A stretch of 46,720 nucleotides of DNA from Paracoccaceae bacterium. Lineage in GTDB: Bacteria > Pseudomonadota > Alphaproteobacteria > Rhodobacterales > Rhodobacteraceae. Location: NCBI GenBank assembly GCA_027484915.1, contig JAIXSA010000093.1, forward strand, positions 1 through 46,720, given 5' to 3'. The translations under genes were made by a program, and so were the position numbers. Positions 29,340 through 38,153 of this stretch are shown piece by piece. Numbering within the stretch: the stretch's first letter is position 1; every line of letters begins with the position of its first letter. A model generated the notes under the pieces. The model made no database searches and was not told the origin of the DNA. It was given only the letters and a program-made list of their open reading frames with translations.

Positions 29340-30140
29340 ATGTTGAAAGCCGCCCCCGTTTCGCAGCTTCGCCTCGTAGCGATTCCCCGCCTTGCCGCCG
29401 GTGGTCGCTGGCGCGTGGAAGCCATGCGTTCGCTGTCCGAGCCGTGCCTGCTTTGGTTCACCAAAGGACAGGGCCGCATCACGATCTCGGGGGTGACGCG
29501 GGGCTACACGGCACATAATGCGATCTTCATCCCGGCTGGCGTCATGCACGGGTTCGAAGCCGGGGCGCAAGTTTTTGGTACGGCCGTCTTCTTCGGGCGC
29601 GATCCGAAGGTCGTCCTGCCGAAATCGCCGCTGCATCTGCGCATCCGCGAGGTCCACGCCCAGCAGGAAATAAACGTCCTGCTTGATTCGATTCTGCGGG
29701 AGATCGAAAGCGACACCCCTGCCCACGAACGCGCGACCGAAGCATACGTCGGCCTTCTTGGTGTGTGGCTGGAGCGGCAGGCGAAGCGGGCCGATCCGCT
29801 GGAAAGCCCCCGACAGGATGCAACGCGACGCTTGGTGGCCCGCTACACGGCGCTTCTGGAACGGAACTTCCGCACTGGGATGAACGTCGCTGACTTCGCC
29901 GCCGCACTGGGCGTGACACCCACGCATCTCACACGGTGCTGCAATGCCGCCTGTGGCCGACCGGCCAGCGCCCTTCTGCAGGACCGCCGCATCTTCGAGG
30001 CACGCAAGCTTCTGGCCGAGACGAAGATTCCCGTCGGCAAGATCGCCGAACAACTGGGCTTCAACTCGCCCGCCTACTTCACCCGGGCGTTCCAGCATCT
30101 GACCGGGAAATCGCCATCGGCCTTCCGCCGCGCAGGCTGA
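29340..30140 (+). CDS. AraC family transcriptional regulator
   Basis: This 266-residue protein has an N-terminal cupin-like sensor domain (about 20-110, including ISGVTRGYTAHNAIFIPAGVMHGFEAG). The C-terminal AraC domain has two helix-turn-helix units: MNVADFAAALGVTPTHLTRCCNAACGRPA and IPVGKIAEQLGFNSPAYFTRAFQHLTGKSPSAFRR. The second is the conserved AraC signature. GMNVADFA places the first unit near residue 180. It is followed on the same strand by the ABC importer genes after 215 bases, so it may control them, but that is inference from position. The ligand is unknown. Confidence 0.92.
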   Translation: MLKAAPVSQLRLVAIPRLAAGGRWRVEAMRSLSEPCLLWFTKGQGRITISGVTRGYTAHNAIFIPAGVMHGFEAGAQVFGTAVFFGRDPKVVLPKSPLHLRIREVHAQQEINVLLDSILREIESDTPAHERATEAYVGLLGVWLERQAKRADPLESPRQDATRRLVARYTALLERNFRTGMNVADFAAALGVTPTHLTRCCNAACGRPASALLQDRRIFEARKLLAETKIPVGKIAEQLGFNSPAYFTRAFQHLTGKSPSAFRRAG

Positions 30141-30214
30141 CGGGTTTTTGCCCGCCCGGTAAAGGAATCGACAAGAAGATGTCGTTTTTGGACGCCAACC
30201 GTCGAAACCAGTCG

Positions 30215-30244
30215 TTGACGCCCGCTCGAAAAAGATGCGCAATA
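30215..30244 (+). promoter_or_regulatory. Possible promoter of the ABC importer
   Basis: TTGACG (30215-30220) is followed after 18 bases by GCAATA (30239-30244), a weak sigma-70 type pair in the gap between the AraC gene and the binding-protein gene. Only the -35 element is convincing. Confidence 0.25.
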
Positions 30245-30355
30245 GAGATGGGGGTGCGCAGGTCGCGCAAGCTGTCTGGGCGGATTTGATCGCTTCGTCA
30301 GCAAGGGTTCTGCGTCACCACAACCAATGAAAAAGAACCTGACAGGGAGACCATA

Positions 30356-31990
30356 ATGAAAGACATGATCCAGGAGGCCGGGGTCCACTCGGCTGCAAAG
30401 ATGTACGCGGCGGAATACGCCGAAGGCAAACTCAGCCGTCGTGAGTTCCTCACGCGCTCCACCGCGCTTGGTGTCTCGGCAGCGGCCGCCTACGGGCTGA
30501 TCGGCCTGCCCGCCCCGGCCCAGGCACAGGACGCCAAGGTTGGCGGCAAGATCCGCGTCGCGATGGAAGTCAAGGGCACCAAGGACCCGCGTCTGGCCGA
30601 CTGGCCGCAGATCGCCAACGTCTATCGCGGCTGGCTGGAATACCTGATCCAGTACAACAACGACGGTTCCTTCGAAGGCCGCCTGCTGGAAAGCTGGGAA
30701 GCCAACGAAGACGCGACCCAGTACACGCTGAAGATCCGCCAGGGCGTGACCTGGAACAACGGCGAGCCCTTCACCGCCGATGACGTGGTGCGCAACTTCG
30801 CACGTTGGACCGACGGCAATGTCGAAGGAAATGCGATGGCCTCGCGCTTCCCGGGCCTCGTCGACGAAGCGACCAAGACGATGCGTGAGGGCGCGGTTGT
30901 AAAGGTCGACGACTCGACCGTGCAGCTGAACCTGACCGCCTCGGACATCGCCGTTGTGGCCAACCTGTCGGACTATCCGGCCGCTGTCGTCCACTCGTCC
31001 TTCCAGGATGGCCAGGACCCGGCCTCGAACCCGATCGGCACCGGCCCCTACATCCCGCAGGAAGTCTCGGTCGGCCAGAAGGCGATTCTTGTGCGCGCTC
31101 CGAACCACACCTGGTGGGGTGGTACCGCGCCGCTGGACGAGATCCACTATGTCGACTTCGGCACCGACCCGGCGGCAATGGTCGCGCTGTTCTCCTCGGA
31201 CGAGGTGGACGCGAACTATGAATCGGTTGGCGAATTCATCGACATCCTCGATGGCATGGGCCTCGCGAAAGAAGAACTCACCACCGCCTCGACAATCGTG
31301 GTTCGGATGAACTCTTCTTCGGACCTCTACAAGGACAAGGCCGTGCGGTCTGCGGTCCAGCTTGCTGTCGATCCGAAGGTCGTGCTTGAGCTTGGGTACA
31401 ACAACCTGGGCAAAACCGGCGAGAACCACCACATGTTCCCGATCCATCCAGAGTATCCGGAGCTTCCGGCCCAGACCATCAATCCGGCTGGCCTGATGCC
31501 GGCGCTGGAAGCGGCGGGCCTGAAGGATGCCGAGTTCGAAGTGATCTCGCTTGACGACGGTTGGGAAGCTGCGACGACGGCTGCGGTTCAGGCCCAGCTG
31601 AAGGACGCGGGCATGAACATCAAGCACACCGTCATGCCGGGCTCGACGTTCTGGAACGACTGGCAGAAGTATCCCTTCTCCTCCACCACCTGGAACCACC
31701 GCCCACTCGCCGTGCAGAACATGAGCCTTGCCTACACCTCGACCGGCTCGTGGAACGAAACGGCTATGGCGAACCCAGAGTTCGACGCGCTGATGACCGA
31801 AGCGCTGTCGATTGCCGATGCGGACAAGCGTCGGGAATTGGCGGCCAAGATGGGCACGATCCTTCAAGAGGAAGGCTACATCATCAACCCGTTCTCGCGG
31901 TCGCTCTTCAGCCACCACAAGGAAGGTTACGCCGGTCTGGCTCACCATCCGGCCTTCGAGCACCATCACTACAAGTGGTCGATGGCCTAA
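30356..31990 (+). CDS. Peptide-type ABC transporter substrate-binding protein (SBP family 5)
   Basis: This 544-residue periplasmic binding protein has a Tat-type signal: SRREFLTR at residues 27-34, then a hydrophobic stretch and an AQA-QDA cleavage site near residue 57. The 26-residue region before the twin arginines is unusually long. The mature part matches SBP family 5 (DppA/OppA): ESWEANEDATQYTLKIRQGVTWNNGEPFTADDVVRNF near residue 105 and SDYPAAVVH. The C-terminal end is rich in histidines (SHHKEGYAGLAHHPAFEHHHYKW), which could bind metal or be incidental. AGGGAGA precedes the ATG. Substrate cannot be read from sequence; the family binds peptides, nickel chelates or other small solutes. 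A terminator-like hairpin follows. Confidence 0.92.
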   Translation: MKDMIQEAGVHSAAKMYAAEYAEGKLSRREFLTRSTALGVSAAAAYGLIGLPAPAQAQDAKVGGKIRVAMEVKGTKDPRLADWPQIANVYRGWLEYLIQYNNDGSFEGRLLESWEANEDATQYTLKIRQGVTWNNGEPFTADDVVRNFARWTDGNVEGNAMASRFPGLVDEATKTMREGAVVKVDDSTVQLNLTASDIAVVANLSDYPAAVVHSSFQDGQDPASNPIGTGPYIPQEVSVGQKAILVRAPNHTWWGGTAPLDEIHYVDFGTDPAAMVALFSSDEVDANYESVGEFIDILDGMGLAKEELTTASTIVVRMNSSSDLYKDKAVRSAVQLAVDPKVVLELGYNNLGKTGENHHMFPIHPEYPELPAQTINPAGLMPALEAAGLKDAEFEVISLDDGWEAATTAAVQAQLKDAGMNIKHTVMPGSTFWNDWQKYPFSSTTWNHRPLAVQNMSLAYTSTGSWNETAMANPEFDALMTEALSIADADKRRELAAKMGTILQEEGYIINPFSRSLFSHHKEGYAGLAHHPAFEHHHYKWSMA

Positions 31991-32017
31991 TCGTCTTGAC
32001 CCGCTAAGAACTTAGGA

Positions 32018-32044
32018 GGGGCGCGCCTAGCGCGCCCCTTTTCG
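32018..32044 (+). terminator. Hairpin terminator or attenuator inside the ABC operon
   Basis: GGGGCGCGC (32018-32026) pairs with GCGCGCCCC (32030-32038) around the loop CTA and is followed by TTTT; a second T-run lies at 32050-32055. It sits between the binding-protein gene and the first permease. A partial terminator here would let the binding protein be made in excess over the membrane parts, as in other importers. Confidence 0.7.
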
Positions 32045-32075
32045 GGGGCTTTTTTCAAAAATCGAGGGGACCGGC

Positions 32076-33164
32076 ATGGGATTGTTCGTGCTGCGGCGAC
32101 TTGGGGTCATGCTTTTGACCGCCATCGCCCTGACCTTTGTGGTCTTCTATCTGACAAACCTGCAACCCAACCTGGAAAAGCTTGCCCGGACCGAAGGGTC
32201 CGTCCGCATGACCGAAGAGGCCGTGCAGGACTGGATCGCGCAGAACGGGCACTCCGGCTCGATTTTCATGCGCTATGGCCAGTGGCTGGGTGTAGTGCCC
32301 GGATGGACCTATACCGACGAGAAGGGCCAGATGCGCGGCCGCTGTTTCGAAATCGGCCAGGATCCCACTGCGGCACCCACCTACTGCGGATTGCTGCAAG
32401 GCAACTGGGGCTATTCGACCTTCTTCAAGACACCCGTAATGGACTCGCTGGGCGAGAAGCTGGCTGCCACCGGCTGGCTGATGCTGGCCGTGATGCTGGT
32501 CATGGTGCCGACGTCGCTGCTGCTTGGCGTGCTGTCGGGCATGCGCGAAGGCTCGGCCACGGACCGTACGCTTTCCACCTTCTCGATCGCATCGACGGCC
32601 ACCCCGGAATACGTGTCCGGCGTTGTCCTGGTGGCGCTTTTTGCCACCGCCGCCACCGGCATCTCGCCGCTTCTGGCCGAATACGGGCTGATCGAGCCGA
32701 AGAAGACGCTCTTCCTTGCTTCAGCCACCTCGGCGATGGATGACATCACCTTCTGGAACTTCGCGCTGCCAGTGATGACCATCGCACTTTACGGCATCGG
32801 CTACATCGCACGGATGACCCGCGCCTCGATGACCGAGGTGATGACCCAACAATACATCCGCACCGCACGACTGAAGGGCGTGCCCTTCCGCACCGTGGTC
32901 ATGCGCCACGCGCTGCGGAACGCCCTGATCGCGCCGTTCACGGTGATCATGCTGCAGTTCCCCTGGCTTCTGAACGGTGTGGTGATTGTCGAAAGTCTGT
33001 TCAACTACAAAGGCTTCGGTTGGACCCTGGTCCAGGCGGCGTCGAACAACGACATCCCGCTTCTCTTGGCTTGTTCCGTGGTAGCGGTCGTCGTCGTGCT
33101 TTTGACGCAGCTGATCTCGGACATCGGCTATGTCTTCCTGAACCCCCGCATCCGGCTGGCCTGA
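32076..33164 (+). CDS. ABC transporter permease, DppB/OppB type
   Basis: This 362-residue inner-membrane protein is the first permease of the importer. The first membrane span is near residues 5-25. A periplasmic region of about 110 residues follows, including a CFEIGQDPTAAPTYCGLLQGNWGYSTFF segment with two cysteines. The permease core has about five spans with the coupling motif YIRTARLKGVPFRTVVMRHALRNALIAPF near residue 262. A family member would pair with a DppC-type permease and two ATPase domains. GAGGGGACC precedes the ATG at 32076. The next permease follows after 13 bases. Confidence 0.92.
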   Translation: MGLFVLRRLGVMLLTAIALTFVVFYLTNLQPNLEKLARTEGSVRMTEEAVQDWIAQNGHSGSIFMRYGQWLGVVPGWTYTDEKGQMRGRCFEIGQDPTAAPTYCGLLQGNWGYSTFFKTPVMDSLGEKLAATGWLMLAVMLVMVPTSLLLGVLSGMREGSATDRTLSTFSIASTATPEYVSGVVLVALFATAATGISPLLAEYGLIEPKKTLFLASATSAMDDITFWNFALPVMTIALYGIGYIARMTRASMTEVMTQQYIRTARLKGVPFRTVVMRHALRNALIAPFTVIMLQFPWLLNGVVIVESLFNYKGFGWTLVQAASNNDIPLLLACSVVAVVVVLLTQLISDIGYVFLNPRIRLA

Positions 33165-33177
33165 GGGAGGGCGCGTC

Positions 33178-34587
33178 ATGGACCAACTGACCTGGACTGG
33201 ATCGGCGGGCACCGTGCTTCTTCCGGTGTTCGAAATCGCCGTGCTTGCGCTTGTGCTTTCGCTGCTGGCAAAGCTTCTTTTCGTGCTGGCGGGCCTGGAC
33301 GTACCCCGGCTACCCGGGCCGGATGGCACCATCGCCGCCCGTTCTCCGGGTCTGATGGCAAGCATGGGCATCCGCTTCAGCTTCTTTGCCGCGCTGGCCG
33401 CGATCCTGTGCATGCTGGCCGCCGGTGCCGTGATGCCCACACCGCTCGAGGCCGGGATCCTGGGCGCGATGGCCGTGCGGTTCTGGCCGGTCTGGCTGGC
33501 GCTGGCCGCAACCTTCGTCCTGTCGATCCGCTTCCGGCGCCGCCTTGGCCTTTATGGCAAGCTCTTCGATTCCACTGTGGGCATGATCGGCTTTGCCATC
33601 GTCATGTTCTGGGTCTTCACCGCGATCTTTGCCGACGTGATCATCACCCAGGACCCCTTCATTCAGCTTTCAGGCCTGAAGAACAAGGTTCCCGGCATCG
33701 CCGCACCAGACAGTCCTTACGGCTGGTATCTGCTGGGAGGCGACCACCTCGCTCGCGACGTCTTCTCGCGCATGGTGATGGGGGCCCGCGAGGTGCTCAA
33801 GATCGCCCCGGCCGCCACGCTTTTCGCGTTCATGGTCGGGATCACTCTGGGCCTTCCCGCAGGCTATTTCGGCGGCAAGCTTGACACCTTCATCTCGTTC
33901 CTCGCGAACCTCGTGCTCGCCTTTCCGGTGATCCTGCTCTTCTACCTGCTGGTCACGCCCGAGATTCGTGACACCGGCATTCCCATCGTACTTGCGGCCC
34001 TTCTGTTCCTGTTCCCGATCATCTTCCTGACGGTCCTGTGGAACAGCCGCTACTACACCAACCCGCCGCAGCGGAACCTGTACGTCGGGATCACCCTTCT
34101 GATCGGCCTTTGGGCCTATTCGGGACTTGCGTTCAACATCGACCCACTCGGCATCTGGTCGATGGAGCCAAACATGTTGAACGTCTTCGTTTCGGTCGTG
34201 TTCGTGAACTCCCCCGGGGTGTTCCGCATCGTCCGGGGCCTGGTGATGGACATCAAGGCCCGCGACTATGTCGCGGCCGGCCAGACCCGTGGCGAAGGCC
34301 CCTGGTACATCATGCTGTGGGAGATCCTGCCCAATGCGCGCGGCCCGCTGATCGTCGACTTCTGTCTGCGCATCGGCTACACGACGATCCTTCTTGGCAC
34401 CCTCGGCTTCTTCGGCCTTGGCGTGTCGCCCGACAGTCCCGACTGGGGCTCGACCATCGACGACGGGCGGAAGCTTCTGAACCTCTTCCCCCACCCCGCG
34501 CTTGCGCCAGCCCTTGCACTCATGAGCCTCGTCCTCGGTCTGAACCTTCTTGCCGACGGCCTGCGCGAAGAAAGCCTGAAGGATTGA
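33178..34587 (+). CDS. ABC transporter permease, DppC/OppC type with N-terminal extension
   Basis: This 469-residue permease is far longer than the usual roughly 300. The first 125 residues hold about three extra hydrophobic segments (for example PVFEIAVLALVLSLLAKLLFVLAGL, near 17-41) not present in ordinary DppC. The normal core starts near residue 128 (FDSTVGMIGFAIVMFWVFTAIFADV), and the coupling motif ARDYVAAGQTRGEGPWYIMLWEILPNARGPLIV lies near residue 362. A further insertion with two hydrophobic stretches lies before it (FLTVLWNSRYYTNPPQRN through GIWSMEP). The extra segments are in frame and compositionally normal. GAGGGAGGG precedes the ATG; the ATPase gene starts four bases after the stop. 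Confidence 0.9.
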   Translation: MDQLTWTGSAGTVLLPVFEIAVLALVLSLLAKLLFVLAGLDVPRLPGPDGTIAARSPGLMASMGIRFSFFAALAAILCMLAAGAVMPTPLEAGILGAMAVRFWPVWLALAATFVLSIRFRRRLGLYGKLFDSTVGMIGFAIVMFWVFTAIFADVIITQDPFIQLSGLKNKVPGIAAPDSPYGWYLLGGDHLARDVFSRMVMGAREVLKIAPAATLFAFMVGITLGLPAGYFGGKLDTFISFLANLVLAFPVILLFYLLVTPEIRDTGIPIVLAALLFLFPIIFLTVLWNSRYYTNPPQRNLYVGITLLIGLWAYSGLAFNIDPLGIWSMEPNMLNVFVSVVFVNSPGVFRIVRGLVMDIKARDYVAAGQTRGEGPWYIMLWEILPNARGPLIVDFCLRIGYTTILLGTLGFFGLGVSPDSPDWGSTIDDGRKLLNLFPHPALAPALALMSLVLGLNLLADGLREESLKD

Positions 34588-34591
34588 TGCC

Positions 34592-36691
34592 ATGACCGCC
34601 CTCGCACCCGATACCCCTTGGGACCCGTCGCAGCCGATCCTGGAAATCGAGCATCTCTCGATCTCGTTCTTCACGCGGATGCGCGAAATCCCCGCGGTGA
34701 TGGACTTTTCCTGCACCGTCATGGCCGGAGAGGCGATGGGCCTGGTCGGCGAGTCCGGTTGCGGCAAATCCACCGTGGCACTGGGTGTCATGCGAGAGCT
34801 GGGCAAGAACGGCCGGATCGTCAAGGGCTCGATCAAGTTCAAGGGCCGCGACCTTGCGCAGATGAGCGACGAAGAGCTGCGCCATATCCGCGGCTCGGAA
34901 ATCGCGATGATCTACCAGGAACCGATGGCCTCGCTGAACCCGGCGATGAAGGTGGGCGCGCAGCTGGCCGAAGTGCCGATGCTGCACTCCGGCATGTCGA
35001 AGGACGAGGCGTGGAAGCTGGCCCGGCAGATCGTCGCCGACGTCCGTCTGCCGGACCCCGACCGCATCATCAACGCCTACCCGCACCAGCTGTCCGGCGG
35101 CCAGCAGCAACGCATCGTCATCGCGATGGCGCTGATGGCCAAGCCCGCGCTTCTGATCCTGGACGAGCCCACCACCGCGCTGGACGTGACCGTCGAGGCG
35201 GGGATCGTGGACCTCGTGAAGGAACTGGGCGAGAAGTACGGCACCTCGATGCTGTTCATCAGCCACAATCTTGGACTGGTGATGGATGTCTGCGACCGGA
35301 TCTGCGTGATGTATTCCGGCGAGGCGGTCGAGACCGGCAATGTCGTCGAGGTCTTCGACGAGATGCGGCATCCCTACACCCAGGCGCTCTTCCGCTCGAT
35401 CCCGCTGCCTGGTGCGGACAAGAATGCACGGCCACTGATCAGCATTCCCGGCAACTTCCCCCTGCCCCACGAACGCCCGCCGGGCTGCAACTTCGGCCCG
35501 CGCTGCGACTACTTCCAGAAGGGCCGCTGTGACGCCGCGGACGTGCCGATGTTCCCGGTTCCGGGCAGCGACCGCCACGAAACCCGCTGCCTGCGCTGGC
35601 AGGAGATCGACTGGGAAGCGCCGCCCGCCAAGCGCGAGATCAAGCAGAAGGCCGAGATCGGCCGCGTCGTCCTGAAGATGGAGGACCTGCGGAAATACTA
35701 CTCCGTCTCGGGTGGCGCATTTGGCGGTGGCATGAAGAAGGTCGTCAAGGCGAACGAAACCCTCAGCTTCGAGGCGCGCGAGGGTGAGACGCTGGCGATT
35801 GTCGGCGAATCCGGTTGCGGCAAGTCCACTTTCGCCAAAGTGCTGATGGGGCTTGAGACTGCGACGTCAGGCTCGATCATGCTTTTCGATGAGAACGTGC
35901 AGTCGACCCCGATCCAGAAGCGCAACACCGACACCGTTAGCCAGGTGCAGATGGTGTTTCAGAACCCGTTCGACACGCTCAACCCCTCGATGTCGGTCGG
36001 TCGGCAGATCATCCGTGCGCTTGAGATCTTCAATTACGGCAAGTCGGATGCCGAACGGCACGAGCGGATGCTTGAACTGCTTGACCTAGTGAAGCTGCCC
36101 CGCGCCTTTGCCGAACGGATGCCCCGTCAGCTGTCCGGCGGCCAGAAGCAACGCGTCGGCATTGCGCGGGCCTTTGCAGGTGGCGCGAAGGTCGTGGTCG
36201 CGGACGAGCCGGTCTCGGCTCTGGACGTCAGCGTTCAGGCAGCAGTGACCGACCTCCTGATGGACATCCAGCGCGAGAACAAGACGACGCTTCTGTTCAT
36301 CAGCCACGACCTGTCCATCGTCCGTTACCTCTCGGATCGGGTCATGGTCATGTACCTTGGCCATGTGGTCGAGATGGGGACGACCGACCAGGTCTTTTCG
36401 CCGCCCTACCACCCGTATACCGAGGCGCTTCTGTCGGCCGTGCCCATCGCCGACACGAAGGTCATCCGTAAGCGGATCGTGCTCGAGGGCGACATCCCCA
36501 GCGCGATGAACCCGCCGCCGGGATGCCCGTTCCAGACGCGCTGCCGCTGGAAAAGCCAGGTGCCAGGTGGCCTGTGCGAACGCGAGGTGCCGCCAGTCCA
36601 GGTGCTTGAAGGGGGTCACCAGATCAAGTGCCACCTCAGCCGCGACATCCTGGCCCAGATGGAGCCTGTCATCAAGATTGCCGCCGAGTAA
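34592..36691 (+). CDS. Double ABC ATPase (DppD-DppF fusion)
   Basis: This 699-residue protein carries two complete ATP-binding cassettes, combining the roles of DppD and DppF. First half: Walker A GESGCGKST (53-61), signature LSGGQQQR (near 167), Walker B LLILDEPTTALD. Second half: Walker A GESGCGKST (405-413), signature LSGGQKQR (near 514), Walker B VVVADEPVSALD. Each half ends with a cysteine-rich oligopeptide/dipeptide C-terminal domain (for example PPGCNFGPRCDYFQKGRCD and PPGCPFQTRCRWKSQ), typical of peptide importers. It closes the importer operon; a REP-like hairpin follows. Confidence 0.95.
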   Translation: MTALAPDTPWDPSQPILEIEHLSISFFTRMREIPAVMDFSCTVMAGEAMGLVGESGCGKSTVALGVMRELGKNGRIVKGSIKFKGRDLAQMSDEELRHIRGSEIAMIYQEPMASLNPAMKVGAQLAEVPMLHSGMSKDEAWKLARQIVADVRLPDPDRIINAYPHQLSGGQQQRIVIAMALMAKPALLILDEPTTALDVTVEAGIVDLVKELGEKYGTSMLFISHNLGLVMDVCDRICVMYSGEAVETGNVVEVFDEMRHPYTQALFRSIPLPGADKNARPLISIPGNFPLPHERPPGCNFGPRCDYFQKGRCDAADVPMFPVPGSDRHETRCLRWQEIDWEAPPAKREIKQKAEIGRVVLKMEDLRKYYSVSGGAFGGGMKKVVKANETLSFEAREGETLAIVGESGCGKSTFAKVLMGLETATSGSIMLFDENVQSTPIQKRNTDTVSQVQMVFQNPFDTLNPSMSVGRQIIRALEIFNYGKSDAERHERMLELLDLVKLPRAFAERMPRQLSGGQKQRVGIARAFAGGAKVVVADEPVSALDVSVQAAVTDLLMDIQRENKTTLLFISHDLSIVRYLSDRVMVMYLGHVVEMGTTDQVFSPPYHPYTEALLSAVPIADTKVIRKRIVLEGDIPSAMNPPPGCPFQTRCRWKSQVPGGLCEREVPPVQVLEGGHQIKCHLSRDILAQMEPVIKIAAE

Positions 36692-36707
36692 GCGATTTGC
36701 GGGCGTA

Positions 36708-36728
36708 GGGTGGGCGATGCGCCCACCC
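36708..36728. repeat. REP-like palindrome between convergent genes
   Basis: GGGTGGGCG (36708-36716) and CGCCCACCC (36720-36728) form a perfect 9-base stem with the loop ATG, flanked by GTA and, further out, CTAC. It lies between the ends of the ABC ATPase gene and the lytic transglycosylase gene, and its right flank supplies the stop codon of the latter. The shape resembles GTAGGGTGGGC-type dispersed repeats seen in many proteobacteria; only one copy was noticed in this window. Confidence 0.5.
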
Positions 36729-36730
36729 GC

Positions 36731-37336
36731 CTACCCCAGGATGGCCTTCACGTAATTCTCGGTCTCGGCGTAGGGCGGGATGCCGTTGTAGGCCTCGACT
36801 GCTCCGGGGCCCGCGTTGTAGGCAGCCAGCGCCAGTTCCCAGGTGCCGAACTTGTCGAACATCATCCGCAGATAGCGCGCGCCCCCGTCCAGGTTCGCTT
36901 CCGGGTCGGAAATGTCGATACCCAGTATTTCGGCCGTCTCGGGCATGAGCTGGGCAAGTCCCGTTGCGCCTTTGGCCGACACCGCCACCACGTTCCAGCC
37001 GCTCTCCTGCTGAACGAGTCGCAGGAAAAGGTCCTCGGGCACGCCATGTTTTCGGGCGGCGGCCTTGGCGATCTCCAGGTATTCGCCCTTGTAGTTGCCC
37101 CGGTAAGCCGGAATCCCTTCAGCAGCCGCCGTCTCTTGCCCCTTCTTGTACTTTGGCGTGTGCTTGACCGAGCCCGAGTACTGCTTCTTCAGCTTCCGGT
37201 CGATCAGGTCGGCCTGCGACTCGAACAAGGCCGCGCGCGACTTGGTCGATCCGGACAGGTTCAGGCCTTCTGCGGCCACCGGCATCGGTCCGGCAGCGAA
37301 TAGCGCTGCAACCGCAAGCTGGCCGATAATCCGCAT
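36731..37336 (-). CDS. Lytic transglycosylase (SLT domain)
   Basis: This 201-residue exported enzyme cleaves the glycan strand of peptidoglycan. A signal peptide is visible (MRIIGQLAVAALFAAGPMPVAAEG). The SLT domain occupies about 95-200: the catalytic glutamate is in LVQQESGWNVVAVSAKGATGLAQLMPETA, followed by NLDGGARYLRMMFDKFGTWELALAAYNAGPGAVEAYNGIPPYAET. These are the classic motifs. The basic linker between (KLKKQYSGSVKHTPKYKKGQ) is low complexity. I chose the ATG at 37336, preceded by AGGA. It is divergent from ssb and has no flagellar or secretion genes beside it, so its specific role is open. Confidence 0.93.
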   Translation of the reverse strand: MRIIGQLAVAALFAAGPMPVAAEGLNLSGSTKSRAALFESQADLIDRKLKKQYSGSVKHTPKYKKGQETAAAEGIPAYRGNYKGEYLEIAKAAARKHGVPEDLFLRLVQQESGWNVVAVSAKGATGLAQLMPETAEILGIDISDPEANLDGGARYLRMMFDKFGTWELALAAYNAGPGAVEAYNGIPPYAETENYVKAILG

Positions 37337-37535
37337 CCCGATCCTACACCTGTCCCGCGTACCCTGGGGCACAATCGCGGCAGACTATAGCGGGTCCCGC
37401 CAGTTTTTCCAGACGGCAATCCACAGGCAATCCGGACCTTGCCGAGCCGCTTGGTTGCAGCCGCAGGCAAGCACGGTATAGGTTTGTTAACCATCCGCGG
37501 CGAAGCTGCCCCGGAGACCAGCAAGGGAGATTCGC

Positions 37536-38060
37536 ATGGCGGGGTCGGTCAACAAGGTCATCATCATCGGCAACCTCGGCCGTGATCCCGAGGTGCGCAG
37601 TTTCCAAAACGGCGGCAAGGTGGTGAACCTGCGCATCGCCACGTCGGACACATGGCGCGACAAGCAGACGGGCGAACGCAAGGAGCGGACCGAATGGCAT
37701 TCGGTCGCGATCTTCAACGAGGCGCTCGCCAAGATCGCCGAGCAGTACCTGAAGAAGGGCAGCACGGTCTACATCGAGGGGTCGCTGGAAACCCGCAAGT
37801 GGCAGGATCAGTCCGGCCAGGACAAGTACACCACCGAAATCGTCCTGCGCCCCTACAACGGCAACCTGACCCTGCTTGGCGGACGTGGTGAGGGCGGTGG
37901 CGGCGGTGGCTACGACGACCGTGGCGGCTATGAGGAAGGTGGCCAAGGTGGCGGCTACAGCGGCGGTTCCTCGTCCGGCGGCGCGGGGCGTGGCGGCTTT
38001 GGCGGTGGTTCGCCTGCCGGCGGCGGCCGGTCCGACATGGACGACGAAATCCCGTTCTGA
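37536..38060 (+). CDS. ssb: Single-stranded DNA-binding protein
   Basis: SSB coats single-stranded DNA in replication, recombination and repair and recruits partners through its tail. The 174-residue protein has the OB fold in residues 1-110 ([56 protein letters not shown]), a long glycine-rich linker (about 115-165), and the acidic tip DMDDEIPF that binds other repair proteins. AAGGGAG precedes the ATG. The upstream gap (37337-37535) contains GTTAACC near 37488, a CtrA-type half-site only; I found no GTTC-N7-GTTC in it. Confidence 0.97.
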   Translation: MAGSVNKVIIIGNLGRDPEVRSFQNGGKVVNLRIATSDTWRDKQTGERKERTEWHSVAIFNEALAKIAEQYLKKGSTVYIEGSLETRKWQDQSGQDKYTTEIVLRPYNGNLTLLGGRGEGGGGGGYDDRGGYEEGGQGGGYSGGSSSGGAGRGGFGGGSPAGGGRSDMDDEIPF

Positions 38061-38153
38061 CCGTTGCCTCCCGAACCTGCCCGGCGGCACTGGACCTTGA
38101 CCGGCCCATTCCCTATATAATCGGTCAACATCCCTTGCCGCCGAGTGGAAGAC

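Noticed and set aside
30074-31969. A 631-codon open frame on the minus strand
   Set aside because: Shadow of the binding-protein gene, which carries a Tat signal and family-5 motifs on the other strand.
37337-37535. Search for a LexA box in front of ssb
   Set aside because: No GTTC-N7-GTTC or GAAC-N7-GAAC was found; only a GTTAACC half-site is present.
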